Below are positions 44,508-52,080 of a stretch of 64,000 nucleotides of DNA, one piece after another. A program made the translations under genes and the position numbers. This stretch comes from WHSW01 sp963729075 (GTDB taxonomy: Bacteria > Actinomycetota > Thermoleophilia > Solirubrobacterales > 70-9). The DNA lies in assembly GCA_963729075.1 (NCBI GenBank), contig CAVSMU010000010.1, forward strand, positions 1 through 64,000. Direction: 5' to 3'. Positions within the stretch are counted from its first letter, which is position 1, and each line of letters starts with the position of its first letter. The notes below the pieces were generated by a model. The model did no database searches. It was not told the origin of the DNA and saw only the letters and a list, made by a program, of their open reading frames with translations.

Positions 44508-44786
44508 ATGGCGATAACGGTCAAGATCCCGGCACAGCTGCGCGCGGTCACCGAGGGCGAGGGGGAGATCGAGGTCGAGGGCGAGACGGTCGGCGAGGCG
44601 CTCGACGCGGTCTTCGACTCGCACCAGGACCTGCGCGAGCGGATCACCGAGGACGGCACGCTGCGGCGGTTCGTAAACGTCTACGTCTCGGGCGAGGACA
44701 TCCGCTTCAAGGACGGCCTCGAGACCGAGCTCGCCGACGGGGACGAGGTCACGATCCTGCCCGCCGTCGCCGGTGGACGGCGCTAA
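44508..44786 (+). CDS. MoaD/ThiS-like ubiquitin-fold sulfur carrier
   Basis: A 92-residue beta-grasp protein: AITVKIPAQLRAVTEGEGEI, ETVGEALDAVF, FVNVYVSGEDIRF, ADGDEVTILPAVAGGRR. The GG near the C-terminus is the site made into a thiocarboxylate in sulfur carriers; here two Arg follow it, so a protease would have to trim them before activation. CysO of Mycobacterium (cysteine) and HcyS of Wolinella (homocysteine) are precedents for amino-acid biosynthesis by such carriers. It is 27 nt after the PLP gene, and TACATT (44493-44498) nine nt before ATG may give it an extra promoter. No E1-like or JAMM protease gene is in the window. Confidence 0.88.
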   Translation: MAITVKIPAQLRAVTEGEGEIEVEGETVGEALDAVFDSHQDLRERITEDGTLRRFVNVYVSGEDIRFKDGLETELADGDEVTILPAVAGGRR

Positions 44787-45528
44787 CGACGCGGCCGACG
44801 TCCCGGTCGCAATCCTCTGCGGCGGGCGCGGTACGAGGCTGCAGGAGAAGACGCACTCGATCCCCAAGGCACTGGTCGAGATCGGCGGAAAGCCGATCCT
44901 CTGGCACGTGATCCGGATCTACGCCGCGCAGGGACACCGTCGCTTCCTGCTGTTGACCGGATACCTGCGCGAGCAGGTCGAGGCGTTCGTCGCGAGGGCG
45001 CAGTGGGAGGAGCCGATCGCGGTCGAGTGCCTCGACACCGGGCTCGACACCAACACCGGCGGGCGCGTGGCCAGGGCGGCCGACCGCCTGCGCGCGGGCA
45101 CCTTCTGCCTCACCTATGCCGACGGCGTCGCCGACATCGACCTCGCCTCGCAAGCCGCGTTCCACCGGCGCCAGGAGGCCCTCGTGACGATGACCGTGGT
45201 CCGGCCCTACAGCCAGTGGGGGATCGCGCTGATCGACGAGCAGGAGCGGATCACCGGCTTTCGCGAGAAGCCCAGGCTCGACTACTGGATCAACGGGGGC
45301 TTCTTCGTCTGCGAGCCGGCGTTCCTCGATCACGTGGGCCCCGACTCGGTGCTCGAGCGCGAGCCGCTCGAGCTCGCGGCGGCGTCGGGGAGGCTCGCGG
45401 CCTACCGCCACGAGGGCTTCTGGGACTGCATGGACACCTACAAGGACGCGGTCACGCTCAACGATCTATGGCAGTCCGGGCGCGCGCCGTGGCGGGTCTG
45501 GGAGCGGGCCGGGGTCGAGGCCGGTTGA
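44773..45528 (+). CDS. Nucleotidyltransferase, glucose-1-phosphate cytidylyltransferase-like
   Basis: A 251-residue sugar-phosphate nucleotidyltransferase: VAILCGGRGTRLQEKTHSIP with PKALVEIGGKPILWHVI, the acceptor region CLDTGLDTNTGGRVARAADR, LTYADGVADIDL, YWINGGFFVCEP and GFWDCMDTYKD. The TGGR and YGDGVAD-like motifs point to RfbF-type enzymes that make CDP-glucose. GTG start at 44773 lies 14 bases inside the sulfur-carrier gene, so the genes are coupled. Followed by a matching dehydratase/epimerase gene, together a sugar-nucleotide module. Confidence 0.85.
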   Translation: MDGANDAADVPVAILCGGRGTRLQEKTHSIPKALVEIGGKPILWHVIRIYAAQGHRRFLLLTGYLREQVEAFVARAQWEEPIAVECLDTGLDTNTGGRVARAADRLRAGTFCLTYADGVADIDLASQAAFHRRQEALVTMTVVRPYSQWGIALIDEQERITGFREKPRLDYWINGGFFVCEPAFLDHVGPDSVLEREPLELAAASGRLAAYRHEGFWDCMDTYKDAVTLNDLWQSGRAPWRVWERAGVEAG

Positions 45529-46501
45529 GCGTCGCGCTGGTCACCGGCGCGCGCGGCTTCGCCGGCGCCTGGCTCGCCCGAGCCCTGCTCGAGCGCGGCG
45601 ATCGGGTCGTCTCGCTCGACAAGGGCCGCCCGGAGCGCCCCGCGTCGACCCTGTCGCTGCTCGGGATCGAAGCCGACGTGATCGACGTCGTCGGCGACCT
45701 CTGCGACGGCGATCTCGTGCGCTCGGTGTTGAGCGAGAACCGGGTGACCGATGTCTACCACCTGGCGGCGGAGCCGATCGTCGGCGCGGTTCGCCGCCTC
45801 GCCGTTGCGCGGCTTCGAGACCAACGTCCGCGGCACCTGGACGTTGCTCGACGCCTGTCTGGCCGAGGGCGGCCGAGCGCGTCGTGGTCGCGTCCTCGGA
45901 CAAGGCCTACGGCGCCCACGAGACGCTGCCCTACCGCGAGGACTTCGCTCTCAACGCGACCGCGCCCTACGAGGCGTCCAAGGCGGCGGCGGACGTGATC
46001 GCACGCAGCTACTGGCACAGCTACGGGCTGCCGGTTGCAGTCACGCGCTTCGCCAATATCTACGGAGGCGGCGACCTGAACTTCTCACGCCTGGTCCCCG
46101 AGGCGGTGTGCGCGGCGCTGGACGGTCGCCCACCGGTGCTGCGCTCCGACGGCTCGCCGGAGCGCGACTTCCTGTACGTCGAGGACGCGGCAGCTGCGTA
46201 CCTGGCGATCGCAGATGAGCTCGACCGCGACGAAGTGCGCGGCGAGGCGTTCAACGCCGGCGAGGGGCGACCGTACCGGGTCGGCGAGGTGGTCGAGACG
46301 ATCGCCCGCCTCTCGGGCACGGGCGTCGAGCCCGAAATCCGGGGGGAGGGAAACCCCGCGGGGGAGATCGACCGCCAGTTCGTCGACCCGAGCAAGCTGC
46401 GCACCCGCTGCGGATGGGAGCCGTCCGTGACGCTCGAGGCCGGCCTCGAGCGCACGATCGACTGGTACCGGGAGCACCCCGGCGTGCGCCCCGCCGGCTG
46501 A
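45525..46501 (+). pseudogene. NAD-dependent sugar-nucleotide epimerase/dehydratase, two frameshifts
   Basis: TTG at 45525 overlaps the previous stop (TTGA). Extended-SDR Rossmann start VTGARGFAGAWLARALLERG, then VYHLAAEPIVGAVRR. One shift near 45795 gives SPLRGFETNVRGTWTLLDAC, and another near 45875 gives ERVVVASSDKAYGAHETLPY with the catalytic YEASKAAADVIARSYW (Tyr-x3-Lys), RFANIYGGGDLNFSRLVP and the C-terminal substrate domain to 46501. All pieces are in family order, close to CDP-glucose 4,6-dehydratase (RfbG) proteins. The shifts are single-base and near GC runs, so sequencing error is likely. It should act on the product of the upstream nucleotidyltransferase. Confidence 0.82.
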
Positions 46502-46598
46502 ACGGCTCCGTGCAGCCCCGATAAGGGCCGTAGCGCCGAGAGGATCGGGCGCCGTTCCCGCGTAATGCGCTCTCGGACCGACAGAGAGGACCGGCGCG

Positions 46599-47453
46599 AT
46601 GCGCGACGAGCACCGCACGGGGGGAAACCTGGTCCGGGCCGCGCCGATCGCGCTGCTCGGCACGATCCTGGCCCTGGCCGCGTGGCCGCAGACGCCTCGC
46701 GCGGCCGTGACCCACGTGGTCCAGCCCGGCGAGAGCCTCTGGGGGATCGCGGTGGCCAACAACCTTACGACCCGAACCGTGGCCGTCTTCAACGGGCTGC
46801 CCGAGGACGCGCTGCTGATCGCCGGCGAGTCGATCGAGGTCCCCACCGTCGACGAGGGGGCGGCGGCGCTCGCGAGCGCCGGCACGGCCTCCACCGCAGT
46901 ATCCGGTGCCGGCACCGACCACCTGGTTCAGCCGGGCGAGAGCCTGTGGTCGATCGCGTCGGCGAACGGCCTCACCGTGCAGGAGGTCGCCTCGTTCAAT
47001 GGCCTGGCCGAGGATGCGCTGCTGATCGCCGGTGAGACGATCCAGGTGCCCGGGGTGTCGAGTGGCACTTCGGCGGGAACGACGGTCGACCCGAGCACCG
47101 GCCTCGCCTACCTGTGGTCGCCCGAGGGCAGCGTCCCCCTCGACCCCGCCGCGGCCGCATCATTCGAGCAGATGCGCCAGGCGGCGCTGAGCCAGTTCGG
47201 GATCGACCTCTACCCGGCCGGCCTGCTCTCCGGATATCGCACCTACGAGCAGCAGGCCTACCTCTACGACCTCTATCTCTCCGGCCAGGGGGCCCCGGCG
47301 AACCCGCCGGGCACCTCCTCGCACGAGTACGGCGCCGCGGTCGACCTGGCGGACCCGGCGATGCGCACCGTGGTCGACCAGATCGGGGGCGTCTATGGCT
47401 GGGCGGCGACGATCCCGTCGGAGTGGTGGCACGTCGCGTATGTCGGTGGCTAG
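46599..47453 (+). CDS. Secreted LysM plus D-alanyl-D-alanine carboxypeptidase (M15/VanY)
   Basis: A 284-residue secreted cell-wall enzyme. A signal-type segment (APIALLGTILALAAW) is followed by two LysM peptidoglycan-binding repeats of similar sequence (HVVQPGESLWGIAVANNL and HLVQPGESLWSIASANGL), each ending in LIAGE(S/T)I(E/Q)VP. The C-terminal VanY domain has SGYRTYEQQAYLYDLYL, SSHEYGAAVDLAD (zinc His and Asp) and SEWWHVAYVG (last His). It should trim the terminal D-Ala of peptidoglycan stems. AGAGAGGA precedes the ATG by about nine nt, so this one is not leaderless. Confidence 0.92.
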   Translation: MRDEHRTGGNLVRAAPIALLGTILALAAWPQTPRAAVTHVVQPGESLWGIAVANNLTTRTVAVFNGLPEDALLIAGESIEVPTVDEGAAALASAGTASTAVSGAGTDHLVQPGESLWSIASANGLTVQEVASFNGLAEDALLIAGETIQVPGVSSGTSAGTTVDPSTGLAYLWSPEGSVPLDPAAAASFEQMRQAALSQFGIDLYPAGLLSGYRTYEQQAYLYDLYLSGQGAPANPPGTSSHEYGAAVDLADPAMRTVVDQIGGVYGWAATIPSEWWHVAYVGG

Positions 47454-47462
47454 TCTGCCGGC

Positions 47463-47744
47463 ATGAACGACGCCCCGACCGACGTCCAGGACGACGCCCG
47501 CAAGCAGGCGATCAGGCGGCTGAAGGCCAAGCGCGACTTCAAGTCCTTCCTCGGCACGGCGGCGATCGTGATCGTCGTCGTCATCGTGGTCTGGGCGCTC
47601 AGCGACAGCGACTACTTCTGGCCGATCTGGGTCATTCTCGGCCTCGGGATCGCCCTCTTCTTCAGCGGCCTGCAGGCCTACGGTCCGCACCGCGGCCCGA
47701 TCACCGAAGCCGAGATCCAGCGGGAGATCGACAAGGGCACCTAG
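47463..47744 (+). CDS. 2TM-domain membrane protein
   Basis: A 93-residue protein with a polar N-terminus (ARKQAIRRLKAKRDFKSFLG), two close membrane helices (TAAIVIVVVIVVWAL and FWPIWVILGLGIALFFSGLQ) and a short tail. This matches the 2TM domain found alone or attached to histidine kinases. Function unknown. TAGTCT lies six nt before ATG 47463. Confidence 0.78.
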   Translation: MNDAPTDVQDDARKQAIRRLKAKRDFKSFLGTAAIVIVVVIVVWALSDSDYFWPIWVILGLGIALFFSGLQAYGPHRGPITEAEIQREIDKGT

Positions 47745-47761
47745 CTCGCGGCGGCGGCGCG

Positions 47762-48160
47762 CTAGTCCGACCGCCCGGCGGCTTCCAGGGCCTCCGCTCG
47801 CGTGGAGTAGGAACGTCGCTCAGCGAGCCGACCGTCCCGGATGGTCCAGACCTCGGCCAGCTGGACGCTGATCTCCTGGCGCCCGCCCTTCGGCACGGCG
47901 TGCTGGGTGCTCATGACGACAACCCGCTGTCCGGCGTCCACTACCTCGTCGACCTCCAGTCGAACGCTCTCGAACTGCGCGAACAGGTCCTCGTTGTAGC
48001 TCCGGACGGCATCCCTGCCGCGATAGACGCCTGCCGCGGGCGCGTTCGCGTAGGTGTGGAACTCGATCTCGGGGTGGAGGCCGTCAGACGCGGCCTCGAG
48101 GTCGTTGCGGGCGACGGCCGCATAGACCTGGCGAATGAGCTCGATGTTCTCCTGCGACAT
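47762..48160 (-). CDS. SnoaL-like protein, paralogue 1
   Basis: A 132-residue cone-fold protein: SQENIELIRQVYAAVARNDL, PEIEFHTYANAPAAGVYRGR, VRSYNEDLFAQFESV, AEVWTIRDGRLAERRSYSTR and the ending ALEAAGRSD. It shares start, ending and overall spacing with the two paralogues that follow. A GATACT box lies nine nt before the ATG (48170-48175 on the opposite strand), and nearly the same upstream sequence stands before paralogue 3. No catalytic residues can be assigned. Confidence 0.82.
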   Translation of the reverse strand: MSQENIELIRQVYAAVARNDLEAASDGLHPEIEFHTYANAPAAGVYRGRDAVRSYNEDLFAQFESVRLEVDEVVDAGQRVVVMSTQHAVPKGGRQEISVQLAEVWTIRDGRLAERRSYSTRAEALEAAGRSD

Positions 48161-48397
48161 CGCCCGCTCAGTATCCCGCGTGCGCTGTCTGGAGCCTCTA
48201 CGGGATCACGAACGCAAACGGCTGATTGAGCCGCACAGCGTGAAGCCTCCCAACCAGGAGCAGGGCAAGCGTCGAGACGACGTTGGCGTAGGTGATGCGC
48301 GGGCGCATGGAAACCCCTTCTGGAAGCTGTAGCGACCAGCCGAGCCTCTCGCATCGGGCGTGCCGAAGCAAACGAGGCGCTTGGGAGGCGCTGGTGC

Positions 48398-48790
48398 CTA
48401 GTCCGTCAGGCCGGCGGCTCCGAGGGCGTCGTCCCGTCTGATGTAGAAACTCACCTTCGCCACCCTGCCTCCGCGCATCACAAAGAGGAACCAGAAATCC
48501 CCCTCGACCGGAGCGCCGCTGGCTTGCCCGCGCGCCGTCTGACGAACGCGCACCAAGACCCGCTCACCGGCATCGATGAACTCCTCCGGGGTCACCGACC
48601 ACTCGCTGAAATCTTCCGTCCAGTCAGCGGTGGCGCTGAGAAAGCCCTCCTTGCCGTGGTAGGTCGTCCCATCCGGGTCGGCTCGATAGGTGACCAGGTC
48701 CTCGGCCATCAAGTCGAGCATCCGGCTCAAATCTCCCTCTTGGAAGGCGTCGAAGCCCTCGCGCACGAGCTCGACGTTCTCCTGCGACAT
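48398..48790 (-). CDS. SnoaL-like protein, paralogue 2
   Basis: A 130-residue SnoaL-like protein: SQENVELVREGFDAFQEGDL, LMAEDLVTYRADPDGTTYHG, VRVRQTARGQASGAPVEGDF, FLFVMRGGRVAKVSFYIRR, ending ALGAAGLTD. It starts four bases after the end of paralogue 3, so the two are one transcription unit. The 237 nt between this gene and paralogue 1 hold no gene. Confidence 0.82.
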   Translation of the reverse strand: MSQENVELVREGFDAFQEGDLSRMLDLMAEDLVTYRADPDGTTYHGKEGFLSATADWTEDFSEWSVTPEEFIDAGERVLVRVRQTARGQASGAPVEGDFWFLFVMRGGRVAKVSFYIRRDDALGAAGLTD

Positions 48791-48793
48791 CGC

Positions 48794-49192
48794 CTACCCC
48801 GACAGCCCGGCGGCTTCGAGGGCTTGCCGACGATCAAGAAATGCCCGTATTCGAGTGACGCGGCCATCCTCGAAGCTCCAAACGTGAAAGAGCGGGACCC
48901 GAGCGCTGGCTCCGCTCCCAGCGCCTGTTCCCAGCCATTGCATCGAGGCGAGCACCCGGTCGCCGTTAGCGATGAACTCAGCCGCCGCGAATTCCATATC
49001 TGGAAAGACCTCCTGCAACTTCCCGAACACGGCACGGATGCCGTCATGGCCGTGATAGGTCGTGGAGTCGGGAATCTCTGGAGGTTCGGTGACCTCAATA
49101 TTGGGATCGCACAACTCGAAAAGCATCGCGAGGTCCCCGGTGGCGATAGCGGAGTACACCGCCCGGAGCCTTTCGACGTTCTCCTCCGACAT
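48794..49192 (-). CDS. SnoaL-like protein, paralogue 3
   Basis: A 132-residue SnoaL-like protein: SEENVERLRAVYSAIATGDL, NIEVTEPPEIPDSTTYHGHD, AEFIANGDRVLASMQWLG, HVWSFEDGRVTRIRAFLDR, ending ALEAAGLSG. First gene of the pair with paralogue 2. It has a GATACT box nine nt before the ATG, as in paralogue 1, suggesting that promoter and gene were copied together. Confidence 0.82.
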   Translation of the reverse strand: MSEENVERLRAVYSAIATGDLAMLFELCDPNIEVTEPPEIPDSTTYHGHDGIRAVFGKLQEVFPDMEFAAAEFIANGDRVLASMQWLGTGAGSGASARVPLFHVWSFEDGRVTRIRAFLDRRQALEAAGLSG

Positions 49193-49654
49193 CGCCCGCC
49201 CAGTATCTCGCGCCGGCAGGGCGTGAGGCGGGTCCTAGTCGGGGCTCATCAAGTCTCGATCGGCGCCGGTCTCAGCGGCTCGGTCTCGGGCGCGAGCAGA
49301 GAGACCTCGGCGGCGGTGTTCGATTCCGGATCGATCTGGCTGTGAAAGGCGCGCACCCGTCGGCCGATCGCCTGCTGTACCTCGGCCGAGTCCTGGAGAT
49401 GCGTTAACCGTCGTCATAGCCGGGAAGGCGGAGAGTCTGACCGGAACGGTGTGGTGGGGCGGGGCCGCATCCCGGTTATCGAGCGACCGGCGCCGCCCAC
49501 TCTCGGCGGCGCCGTCGCGTGTGGGGCGGACTGACGGATGAGGCGACCATCTCAGCCGGACCCCTTGACCTCACACGCCGCTCGCGTTGGAGCCGCTCTC
49601 CGGGCGCAGACAAAGCCTGTAAGGCAGGAGTCCGCCCGGTGTTAGATTGGCGCC
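49193..49654. other. 462-bp stretch without a confident gene
   Basis: On the minus strand between about 49405 and 49249 there is an open run of natural-looking protein (HLQDSAEVQQAIGRRVRAFH, ending EPLRPAPIET and a stop), but no start codon is in frame. One base removed after ATGACGACGGTTAAC near 49405 would supply a start, so it may be another frameshifted or decayed small gene. The rest of the stretch shows only the promoter of the DUF2294 gene at its end. Confidence 0.3.
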
Positions 49655-50068
49655 GTGGAGCGCGGAGGCCCGGAGCGGCAGCCCGACGAGCAGAAAGACC
49701 CCCGCCTGGCAATCCAGCGGGGGGTCATCGGGCTACACAAGGAGTTGTTCGGGCGGGGGCCCGTGAGAAGCAAGCTCTACATGCACGAGGATTCGGTGCT
49801 GCTCTTGATGTACGAGGGTCACACGACGGGCGAAGACAGCCTGCTCCAAGCGGGCGAGGGGCGGACGGTGGCCCAAGGCCGAGTCGATGTCTCAGAGCGT
49901 GCCCGGACACGCTTCATCGAGGTGGTCGAGCGCACCACGGGTCGCAAGGTGATCGGCTTCATGACCAGCAGCCAGCAGGACCCCGATCTGCTCGTGCACG
50001 TCTACGTGCTAGCGCCGACCGACCTCGTCAGCGTCGCAGAGGAAAAGACCCCGCCTTCGACTGGCTAG
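49655..50068 (+). CDS. DUF2294-family protein
   Basis: A 137-residue protein that fits the DUF2294 pattern: IQRGVIGLHKELFGRGPVRS, KLYMHEDSVLLLMYEGHTTG, EDSLLQAGEGRTVAQGRV, then FIEVVERTTGRKVIGFMTSS and DPDLLVHVYVLAPTD. Some relatives have been linked to Na+/H+ or carbon-regulation operons, but no activity is settled. GTG start at 49655 with TAGATT six nt upstream. From 50069 to the tRNA at 50294 I see no gene. Confidence 0.68.
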   Translation: MERGGPERQPDEQKDPRLAIQRGVIGLHKELFGRGPVRSKLYMHEDSVLLLMYEGHTTGEDSLLQAGEGRTVAQGRVDVSERARTRFIEVVERTTGRKVIGFMTSSQQDPDLLVHVYVLAPTDLVSVAEEKTPPSTG

Positions 50069-50293
50069 CCCCGGCGCCTGTGCCGCTGTTCGGGCGCCGG
50101 GGCGCGGGAAAAGTGACCTCTGTTGCACGGGTAAGGCCAGCCGAAGCGAGACCTTCAAAGAAGAGCCTACCCGCTGGTCGAGCGCGGGAAGCGGCCAGGC
50201 GATTCCGTCGCGCCACGCGCCGGCTTGAGCACACTGACGATGCCGCCCTCAGCGAATGGGCAGAAACGGCATCAGCAAGCGATGAACGAGGCA

Positions 50294-50366
50294 CGCGCCC
50301 GGCAGGATTCGAACCTGCGGCCTCCCGCTCCGGAGGCGGGCGCTCTATCCACTGAGCTACGGGCGC
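50294..50366 (-). tRNA. tRNA-Arg (CCG)
   Basis: Read on the minus strand: acceptor GCGCCCG pairs with CGGGCGC, D stem GCTC/GAGC, anticodon stem CCCGC/GCGGG with loop CTCCGGA and anticodon CCG, T arm GCAGG-TTCGAAT-CCTGC, discriminator G. CCA is not encoded. Confidence 0.95.
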
Positions 50367-50429
50367 CGGGCGGCCCAGTCTAGTCGCGGGCGGGGGGCGC
50401 CGAGCGAAGCCGCGGGCTAGCTTTGAAGG

Positions 50430-51065
50430 GTGCCCGAGCAGCAGGTCAGCCACCCGATCTTCGCCCGCTTCTTCGATCGCTTCGTCGGCCGGGACAAGGA
50501 TCGCGGCGAGGCCGAGTTGCGGCGAGAGCTGGTTGCTGGGCTCGCCGGCCGCGTGGCCGAGGTCGGTGCGGGCAACGGGATCAACTTCGAGCACTATCCA
50601 TCCCCGGTCGACGAACTGATCGCCATCGAACCCGAGCCACGCCTGCGCCGCGCCGCGGCCGAGGCGGCTCCGGGGGCACCGGTGCGGACGGAGGTCGTCG
50701 ACGGCATGGCTGCGGAGCTGCCGCTCGATGACGGCTCGCTCGACGCCGTGGTGGTCGCCGGCGTCCTCTGCTCCGTCCCGGATCAGGGCGCGGCGCTCGC
50801 CGAGTTTCGCCGCGTCCTTCGCCCAGGGGGCGAGCTTCGCTTCTACGAGCACGTGCGCTCGCGGCGCGCCGCGTTCGCGCAATTTCAGGATCGCGTCGAT
50901 CTCGTCTGGCCGTTGCTGATGGGCGGCTGCCATCCGAATCGGGACACCGGCGCCGCGATCGTGGCGGCCGGCTTCCGCCTCGAGCGCTGTCGCGGCTTCG
51001 GCTTTCCCGCGCACGCCCGCCTCTACCCGGTGCTGCCGCGGATCCTCGGTGTCGCCCGGGCCTAG
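50430..51065 (+). CDS. Class I SAM-dependent methyltransferase
   Basis: A 211-residue Rossmann methyltransferase: SAM motif I GRVAEVGAGNGINFEHY near residue 40, acidic post-I IAIEPEPRLRRAA, DGSLDAVVVAGVLCSVPD, LRPGGELRFYEHVRS and GCHPNRDTGAAIVAAGF. The last block resembles METTL7/UbiE-like small-molecule methyltransferases. Substrate unknown. GTG start with TAGCTT six nt upstream. RNase Z follows 25 nt later with its own box. Confidence 0.85.
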   Translation: MPEQQVSHPIFARFFDRFVGRDKDRGEAELRRELVAGLAGRVAEVGAGNGINFEHYPSPVDELIAIEPEPRLRRAAAEAAPGAPVRTEVVDGMAAELPLDDGSLDAVVVAGVLCSVPDQGAALAEFRRVLRPGGELRFYEHVRSRRAAFAQFQDRVDLVWPLLMGGCHPNRDTGAAIVAAGFRLERCRGFGFPAHARLYPVLPRILGVARA

Positions 51066-51090
51066 ACCGGGCGCGGCTACGCTCCGCGGC

Positions 51091-52080
51091 GTGGACATGG
51101 ACCTGGTCTTCCTCGGAACCGGCGGCTCGGTGCCGACCGCGCGCCGCTCGACCGCGTGCTTGCTCGTCCGCGCCGGGGGCGATCGCCTGTTGTTCGACTG
51201 CGGGGAGGGCTCACAGCGCCAGATGCAGCGCTCGACCGGCCTCGTGCAAGTGGACGACATCTACGTCACGCACCTGCACGCCGACCACTACCTGGGCATC
51301 CCGGGGCTGCTCAAGACGTACGACCTGGGCGGCCGTGAGCGAGGGCTGCGCGTGATCGGGCCGCCCGGCCTGATCGACCTGTTCAAGTCCCTGCGACGCA
51401 TCTTCGGCAGACTCGCGTACGAGGTGGAGCTGATCGAGCTCGGCGCGGGGGAGGCGGTGAGCTACGACGGCTACGAGGTGCGGTCGTTCGCGGTCGAGCA
51501 CCAGATGACCGCCTACGGCTACGCGCTGGTCGAGGACGAGCGCCCGGGCCGCTTCGATCCGGAGGCCGCGCAGCGGCTCGGGGTCGCTCCCGGCCCCGAC
51601 TTCAAGCGCCTGCAGGACGGAAACGCGGTGGAGGGCAGCTCCGGCCCGGTGAGACCAGGCGACGTGATGGGCTCGCCGCGGCGCGGCCGCAAGCTCGTCG
51701 TCGCCGGTGACACAGCCCCGTGCGAGATGACCGCGCTCGCCGCGCACGACGCGCAGCTGCTGGTCCACGACGCGAGCTTCGCCGACGAGGAGGCCGAGCG
51801 GGCGGGGGAGACCGGTCACTCGACCGCCAGCCAGGCCGCCCAGCTCGCCGCCGACGCCGGCGTCGACATGCTGGCGCTGGTGCACGTCTCCTCGCGCTAC
51901 GACGTCGGCGCGGTGCTCGCCGAGGCCGTCGAGACGTTCGATCGGGCGATCGCCCCACGCGACTTCGATCTCGTCGAGATTCCGTTCCCTGAGCGCGGCC
52001 GCCCGCGCCTGATCGAGGGCGGGGCGAAGCAACGTCGCGCGGATCCCTCCGCACCAGCCGAGCCGCAGACCGCGTCGTGA
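51091..52080 (+). CDS. rnz: Ribonuclease Z (tRNA 3' processing)
   Basis: Endonuclease that removes tRNA 3' trailers so that CCA can be added; important here because none of the three tRNAs seen encodes CCA. About 329 residues. Motifs: LVFLGTGGSVPTARRSTACL, FDCGEGSQRQMQRSTG, zinc motif THLHADHYLGIPGLL, later Asp/His ligands VVAGDTAPC, VHDASFADEEAE and GHSTASQAAQLAADA. GTG 51091 chosen because TACGCT lies seven nt upstream; ATG 51097 is also possible. Stop overlaps the next start by four bases. Confidence 0.92.
   Translation: MDMDLVFLGTGGSVPTARRSTACLLVRAGGDRLLFDCGEGSQRQMQRSTGLVQVDDIYVTHLHADHYLGIPGLLKTYDLGGRERGLRVIGPPGLIDLFKSLRRIFGRLAYEVELIELGAGEAVSYDGYEVRSFAVEHQMTAYGYALVEDERPGRFDPEAAQRLGVAPGPDFKRLQDGNAVEGSSGPVRPGDVMGSPRRGRKLVVAGDTAPCEMTALAAHDAQLLVHDASFADEEAERAGETGHSTASQAAQLAADAGVDMLALVHVSSRYDVGAVLAEAVETFDRAIAPRDFDLVEIPFPERGRPRLIEGGAKQRRADPSAPAEPQTAS

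Noticed and set aside
46502..46598. Possible c-di-AMP (ydaO-type) riboswitch before the LysM/VanY gene
   Set aside because: Checked because such genes often have one; the conserved blocks of that RNA are not present.
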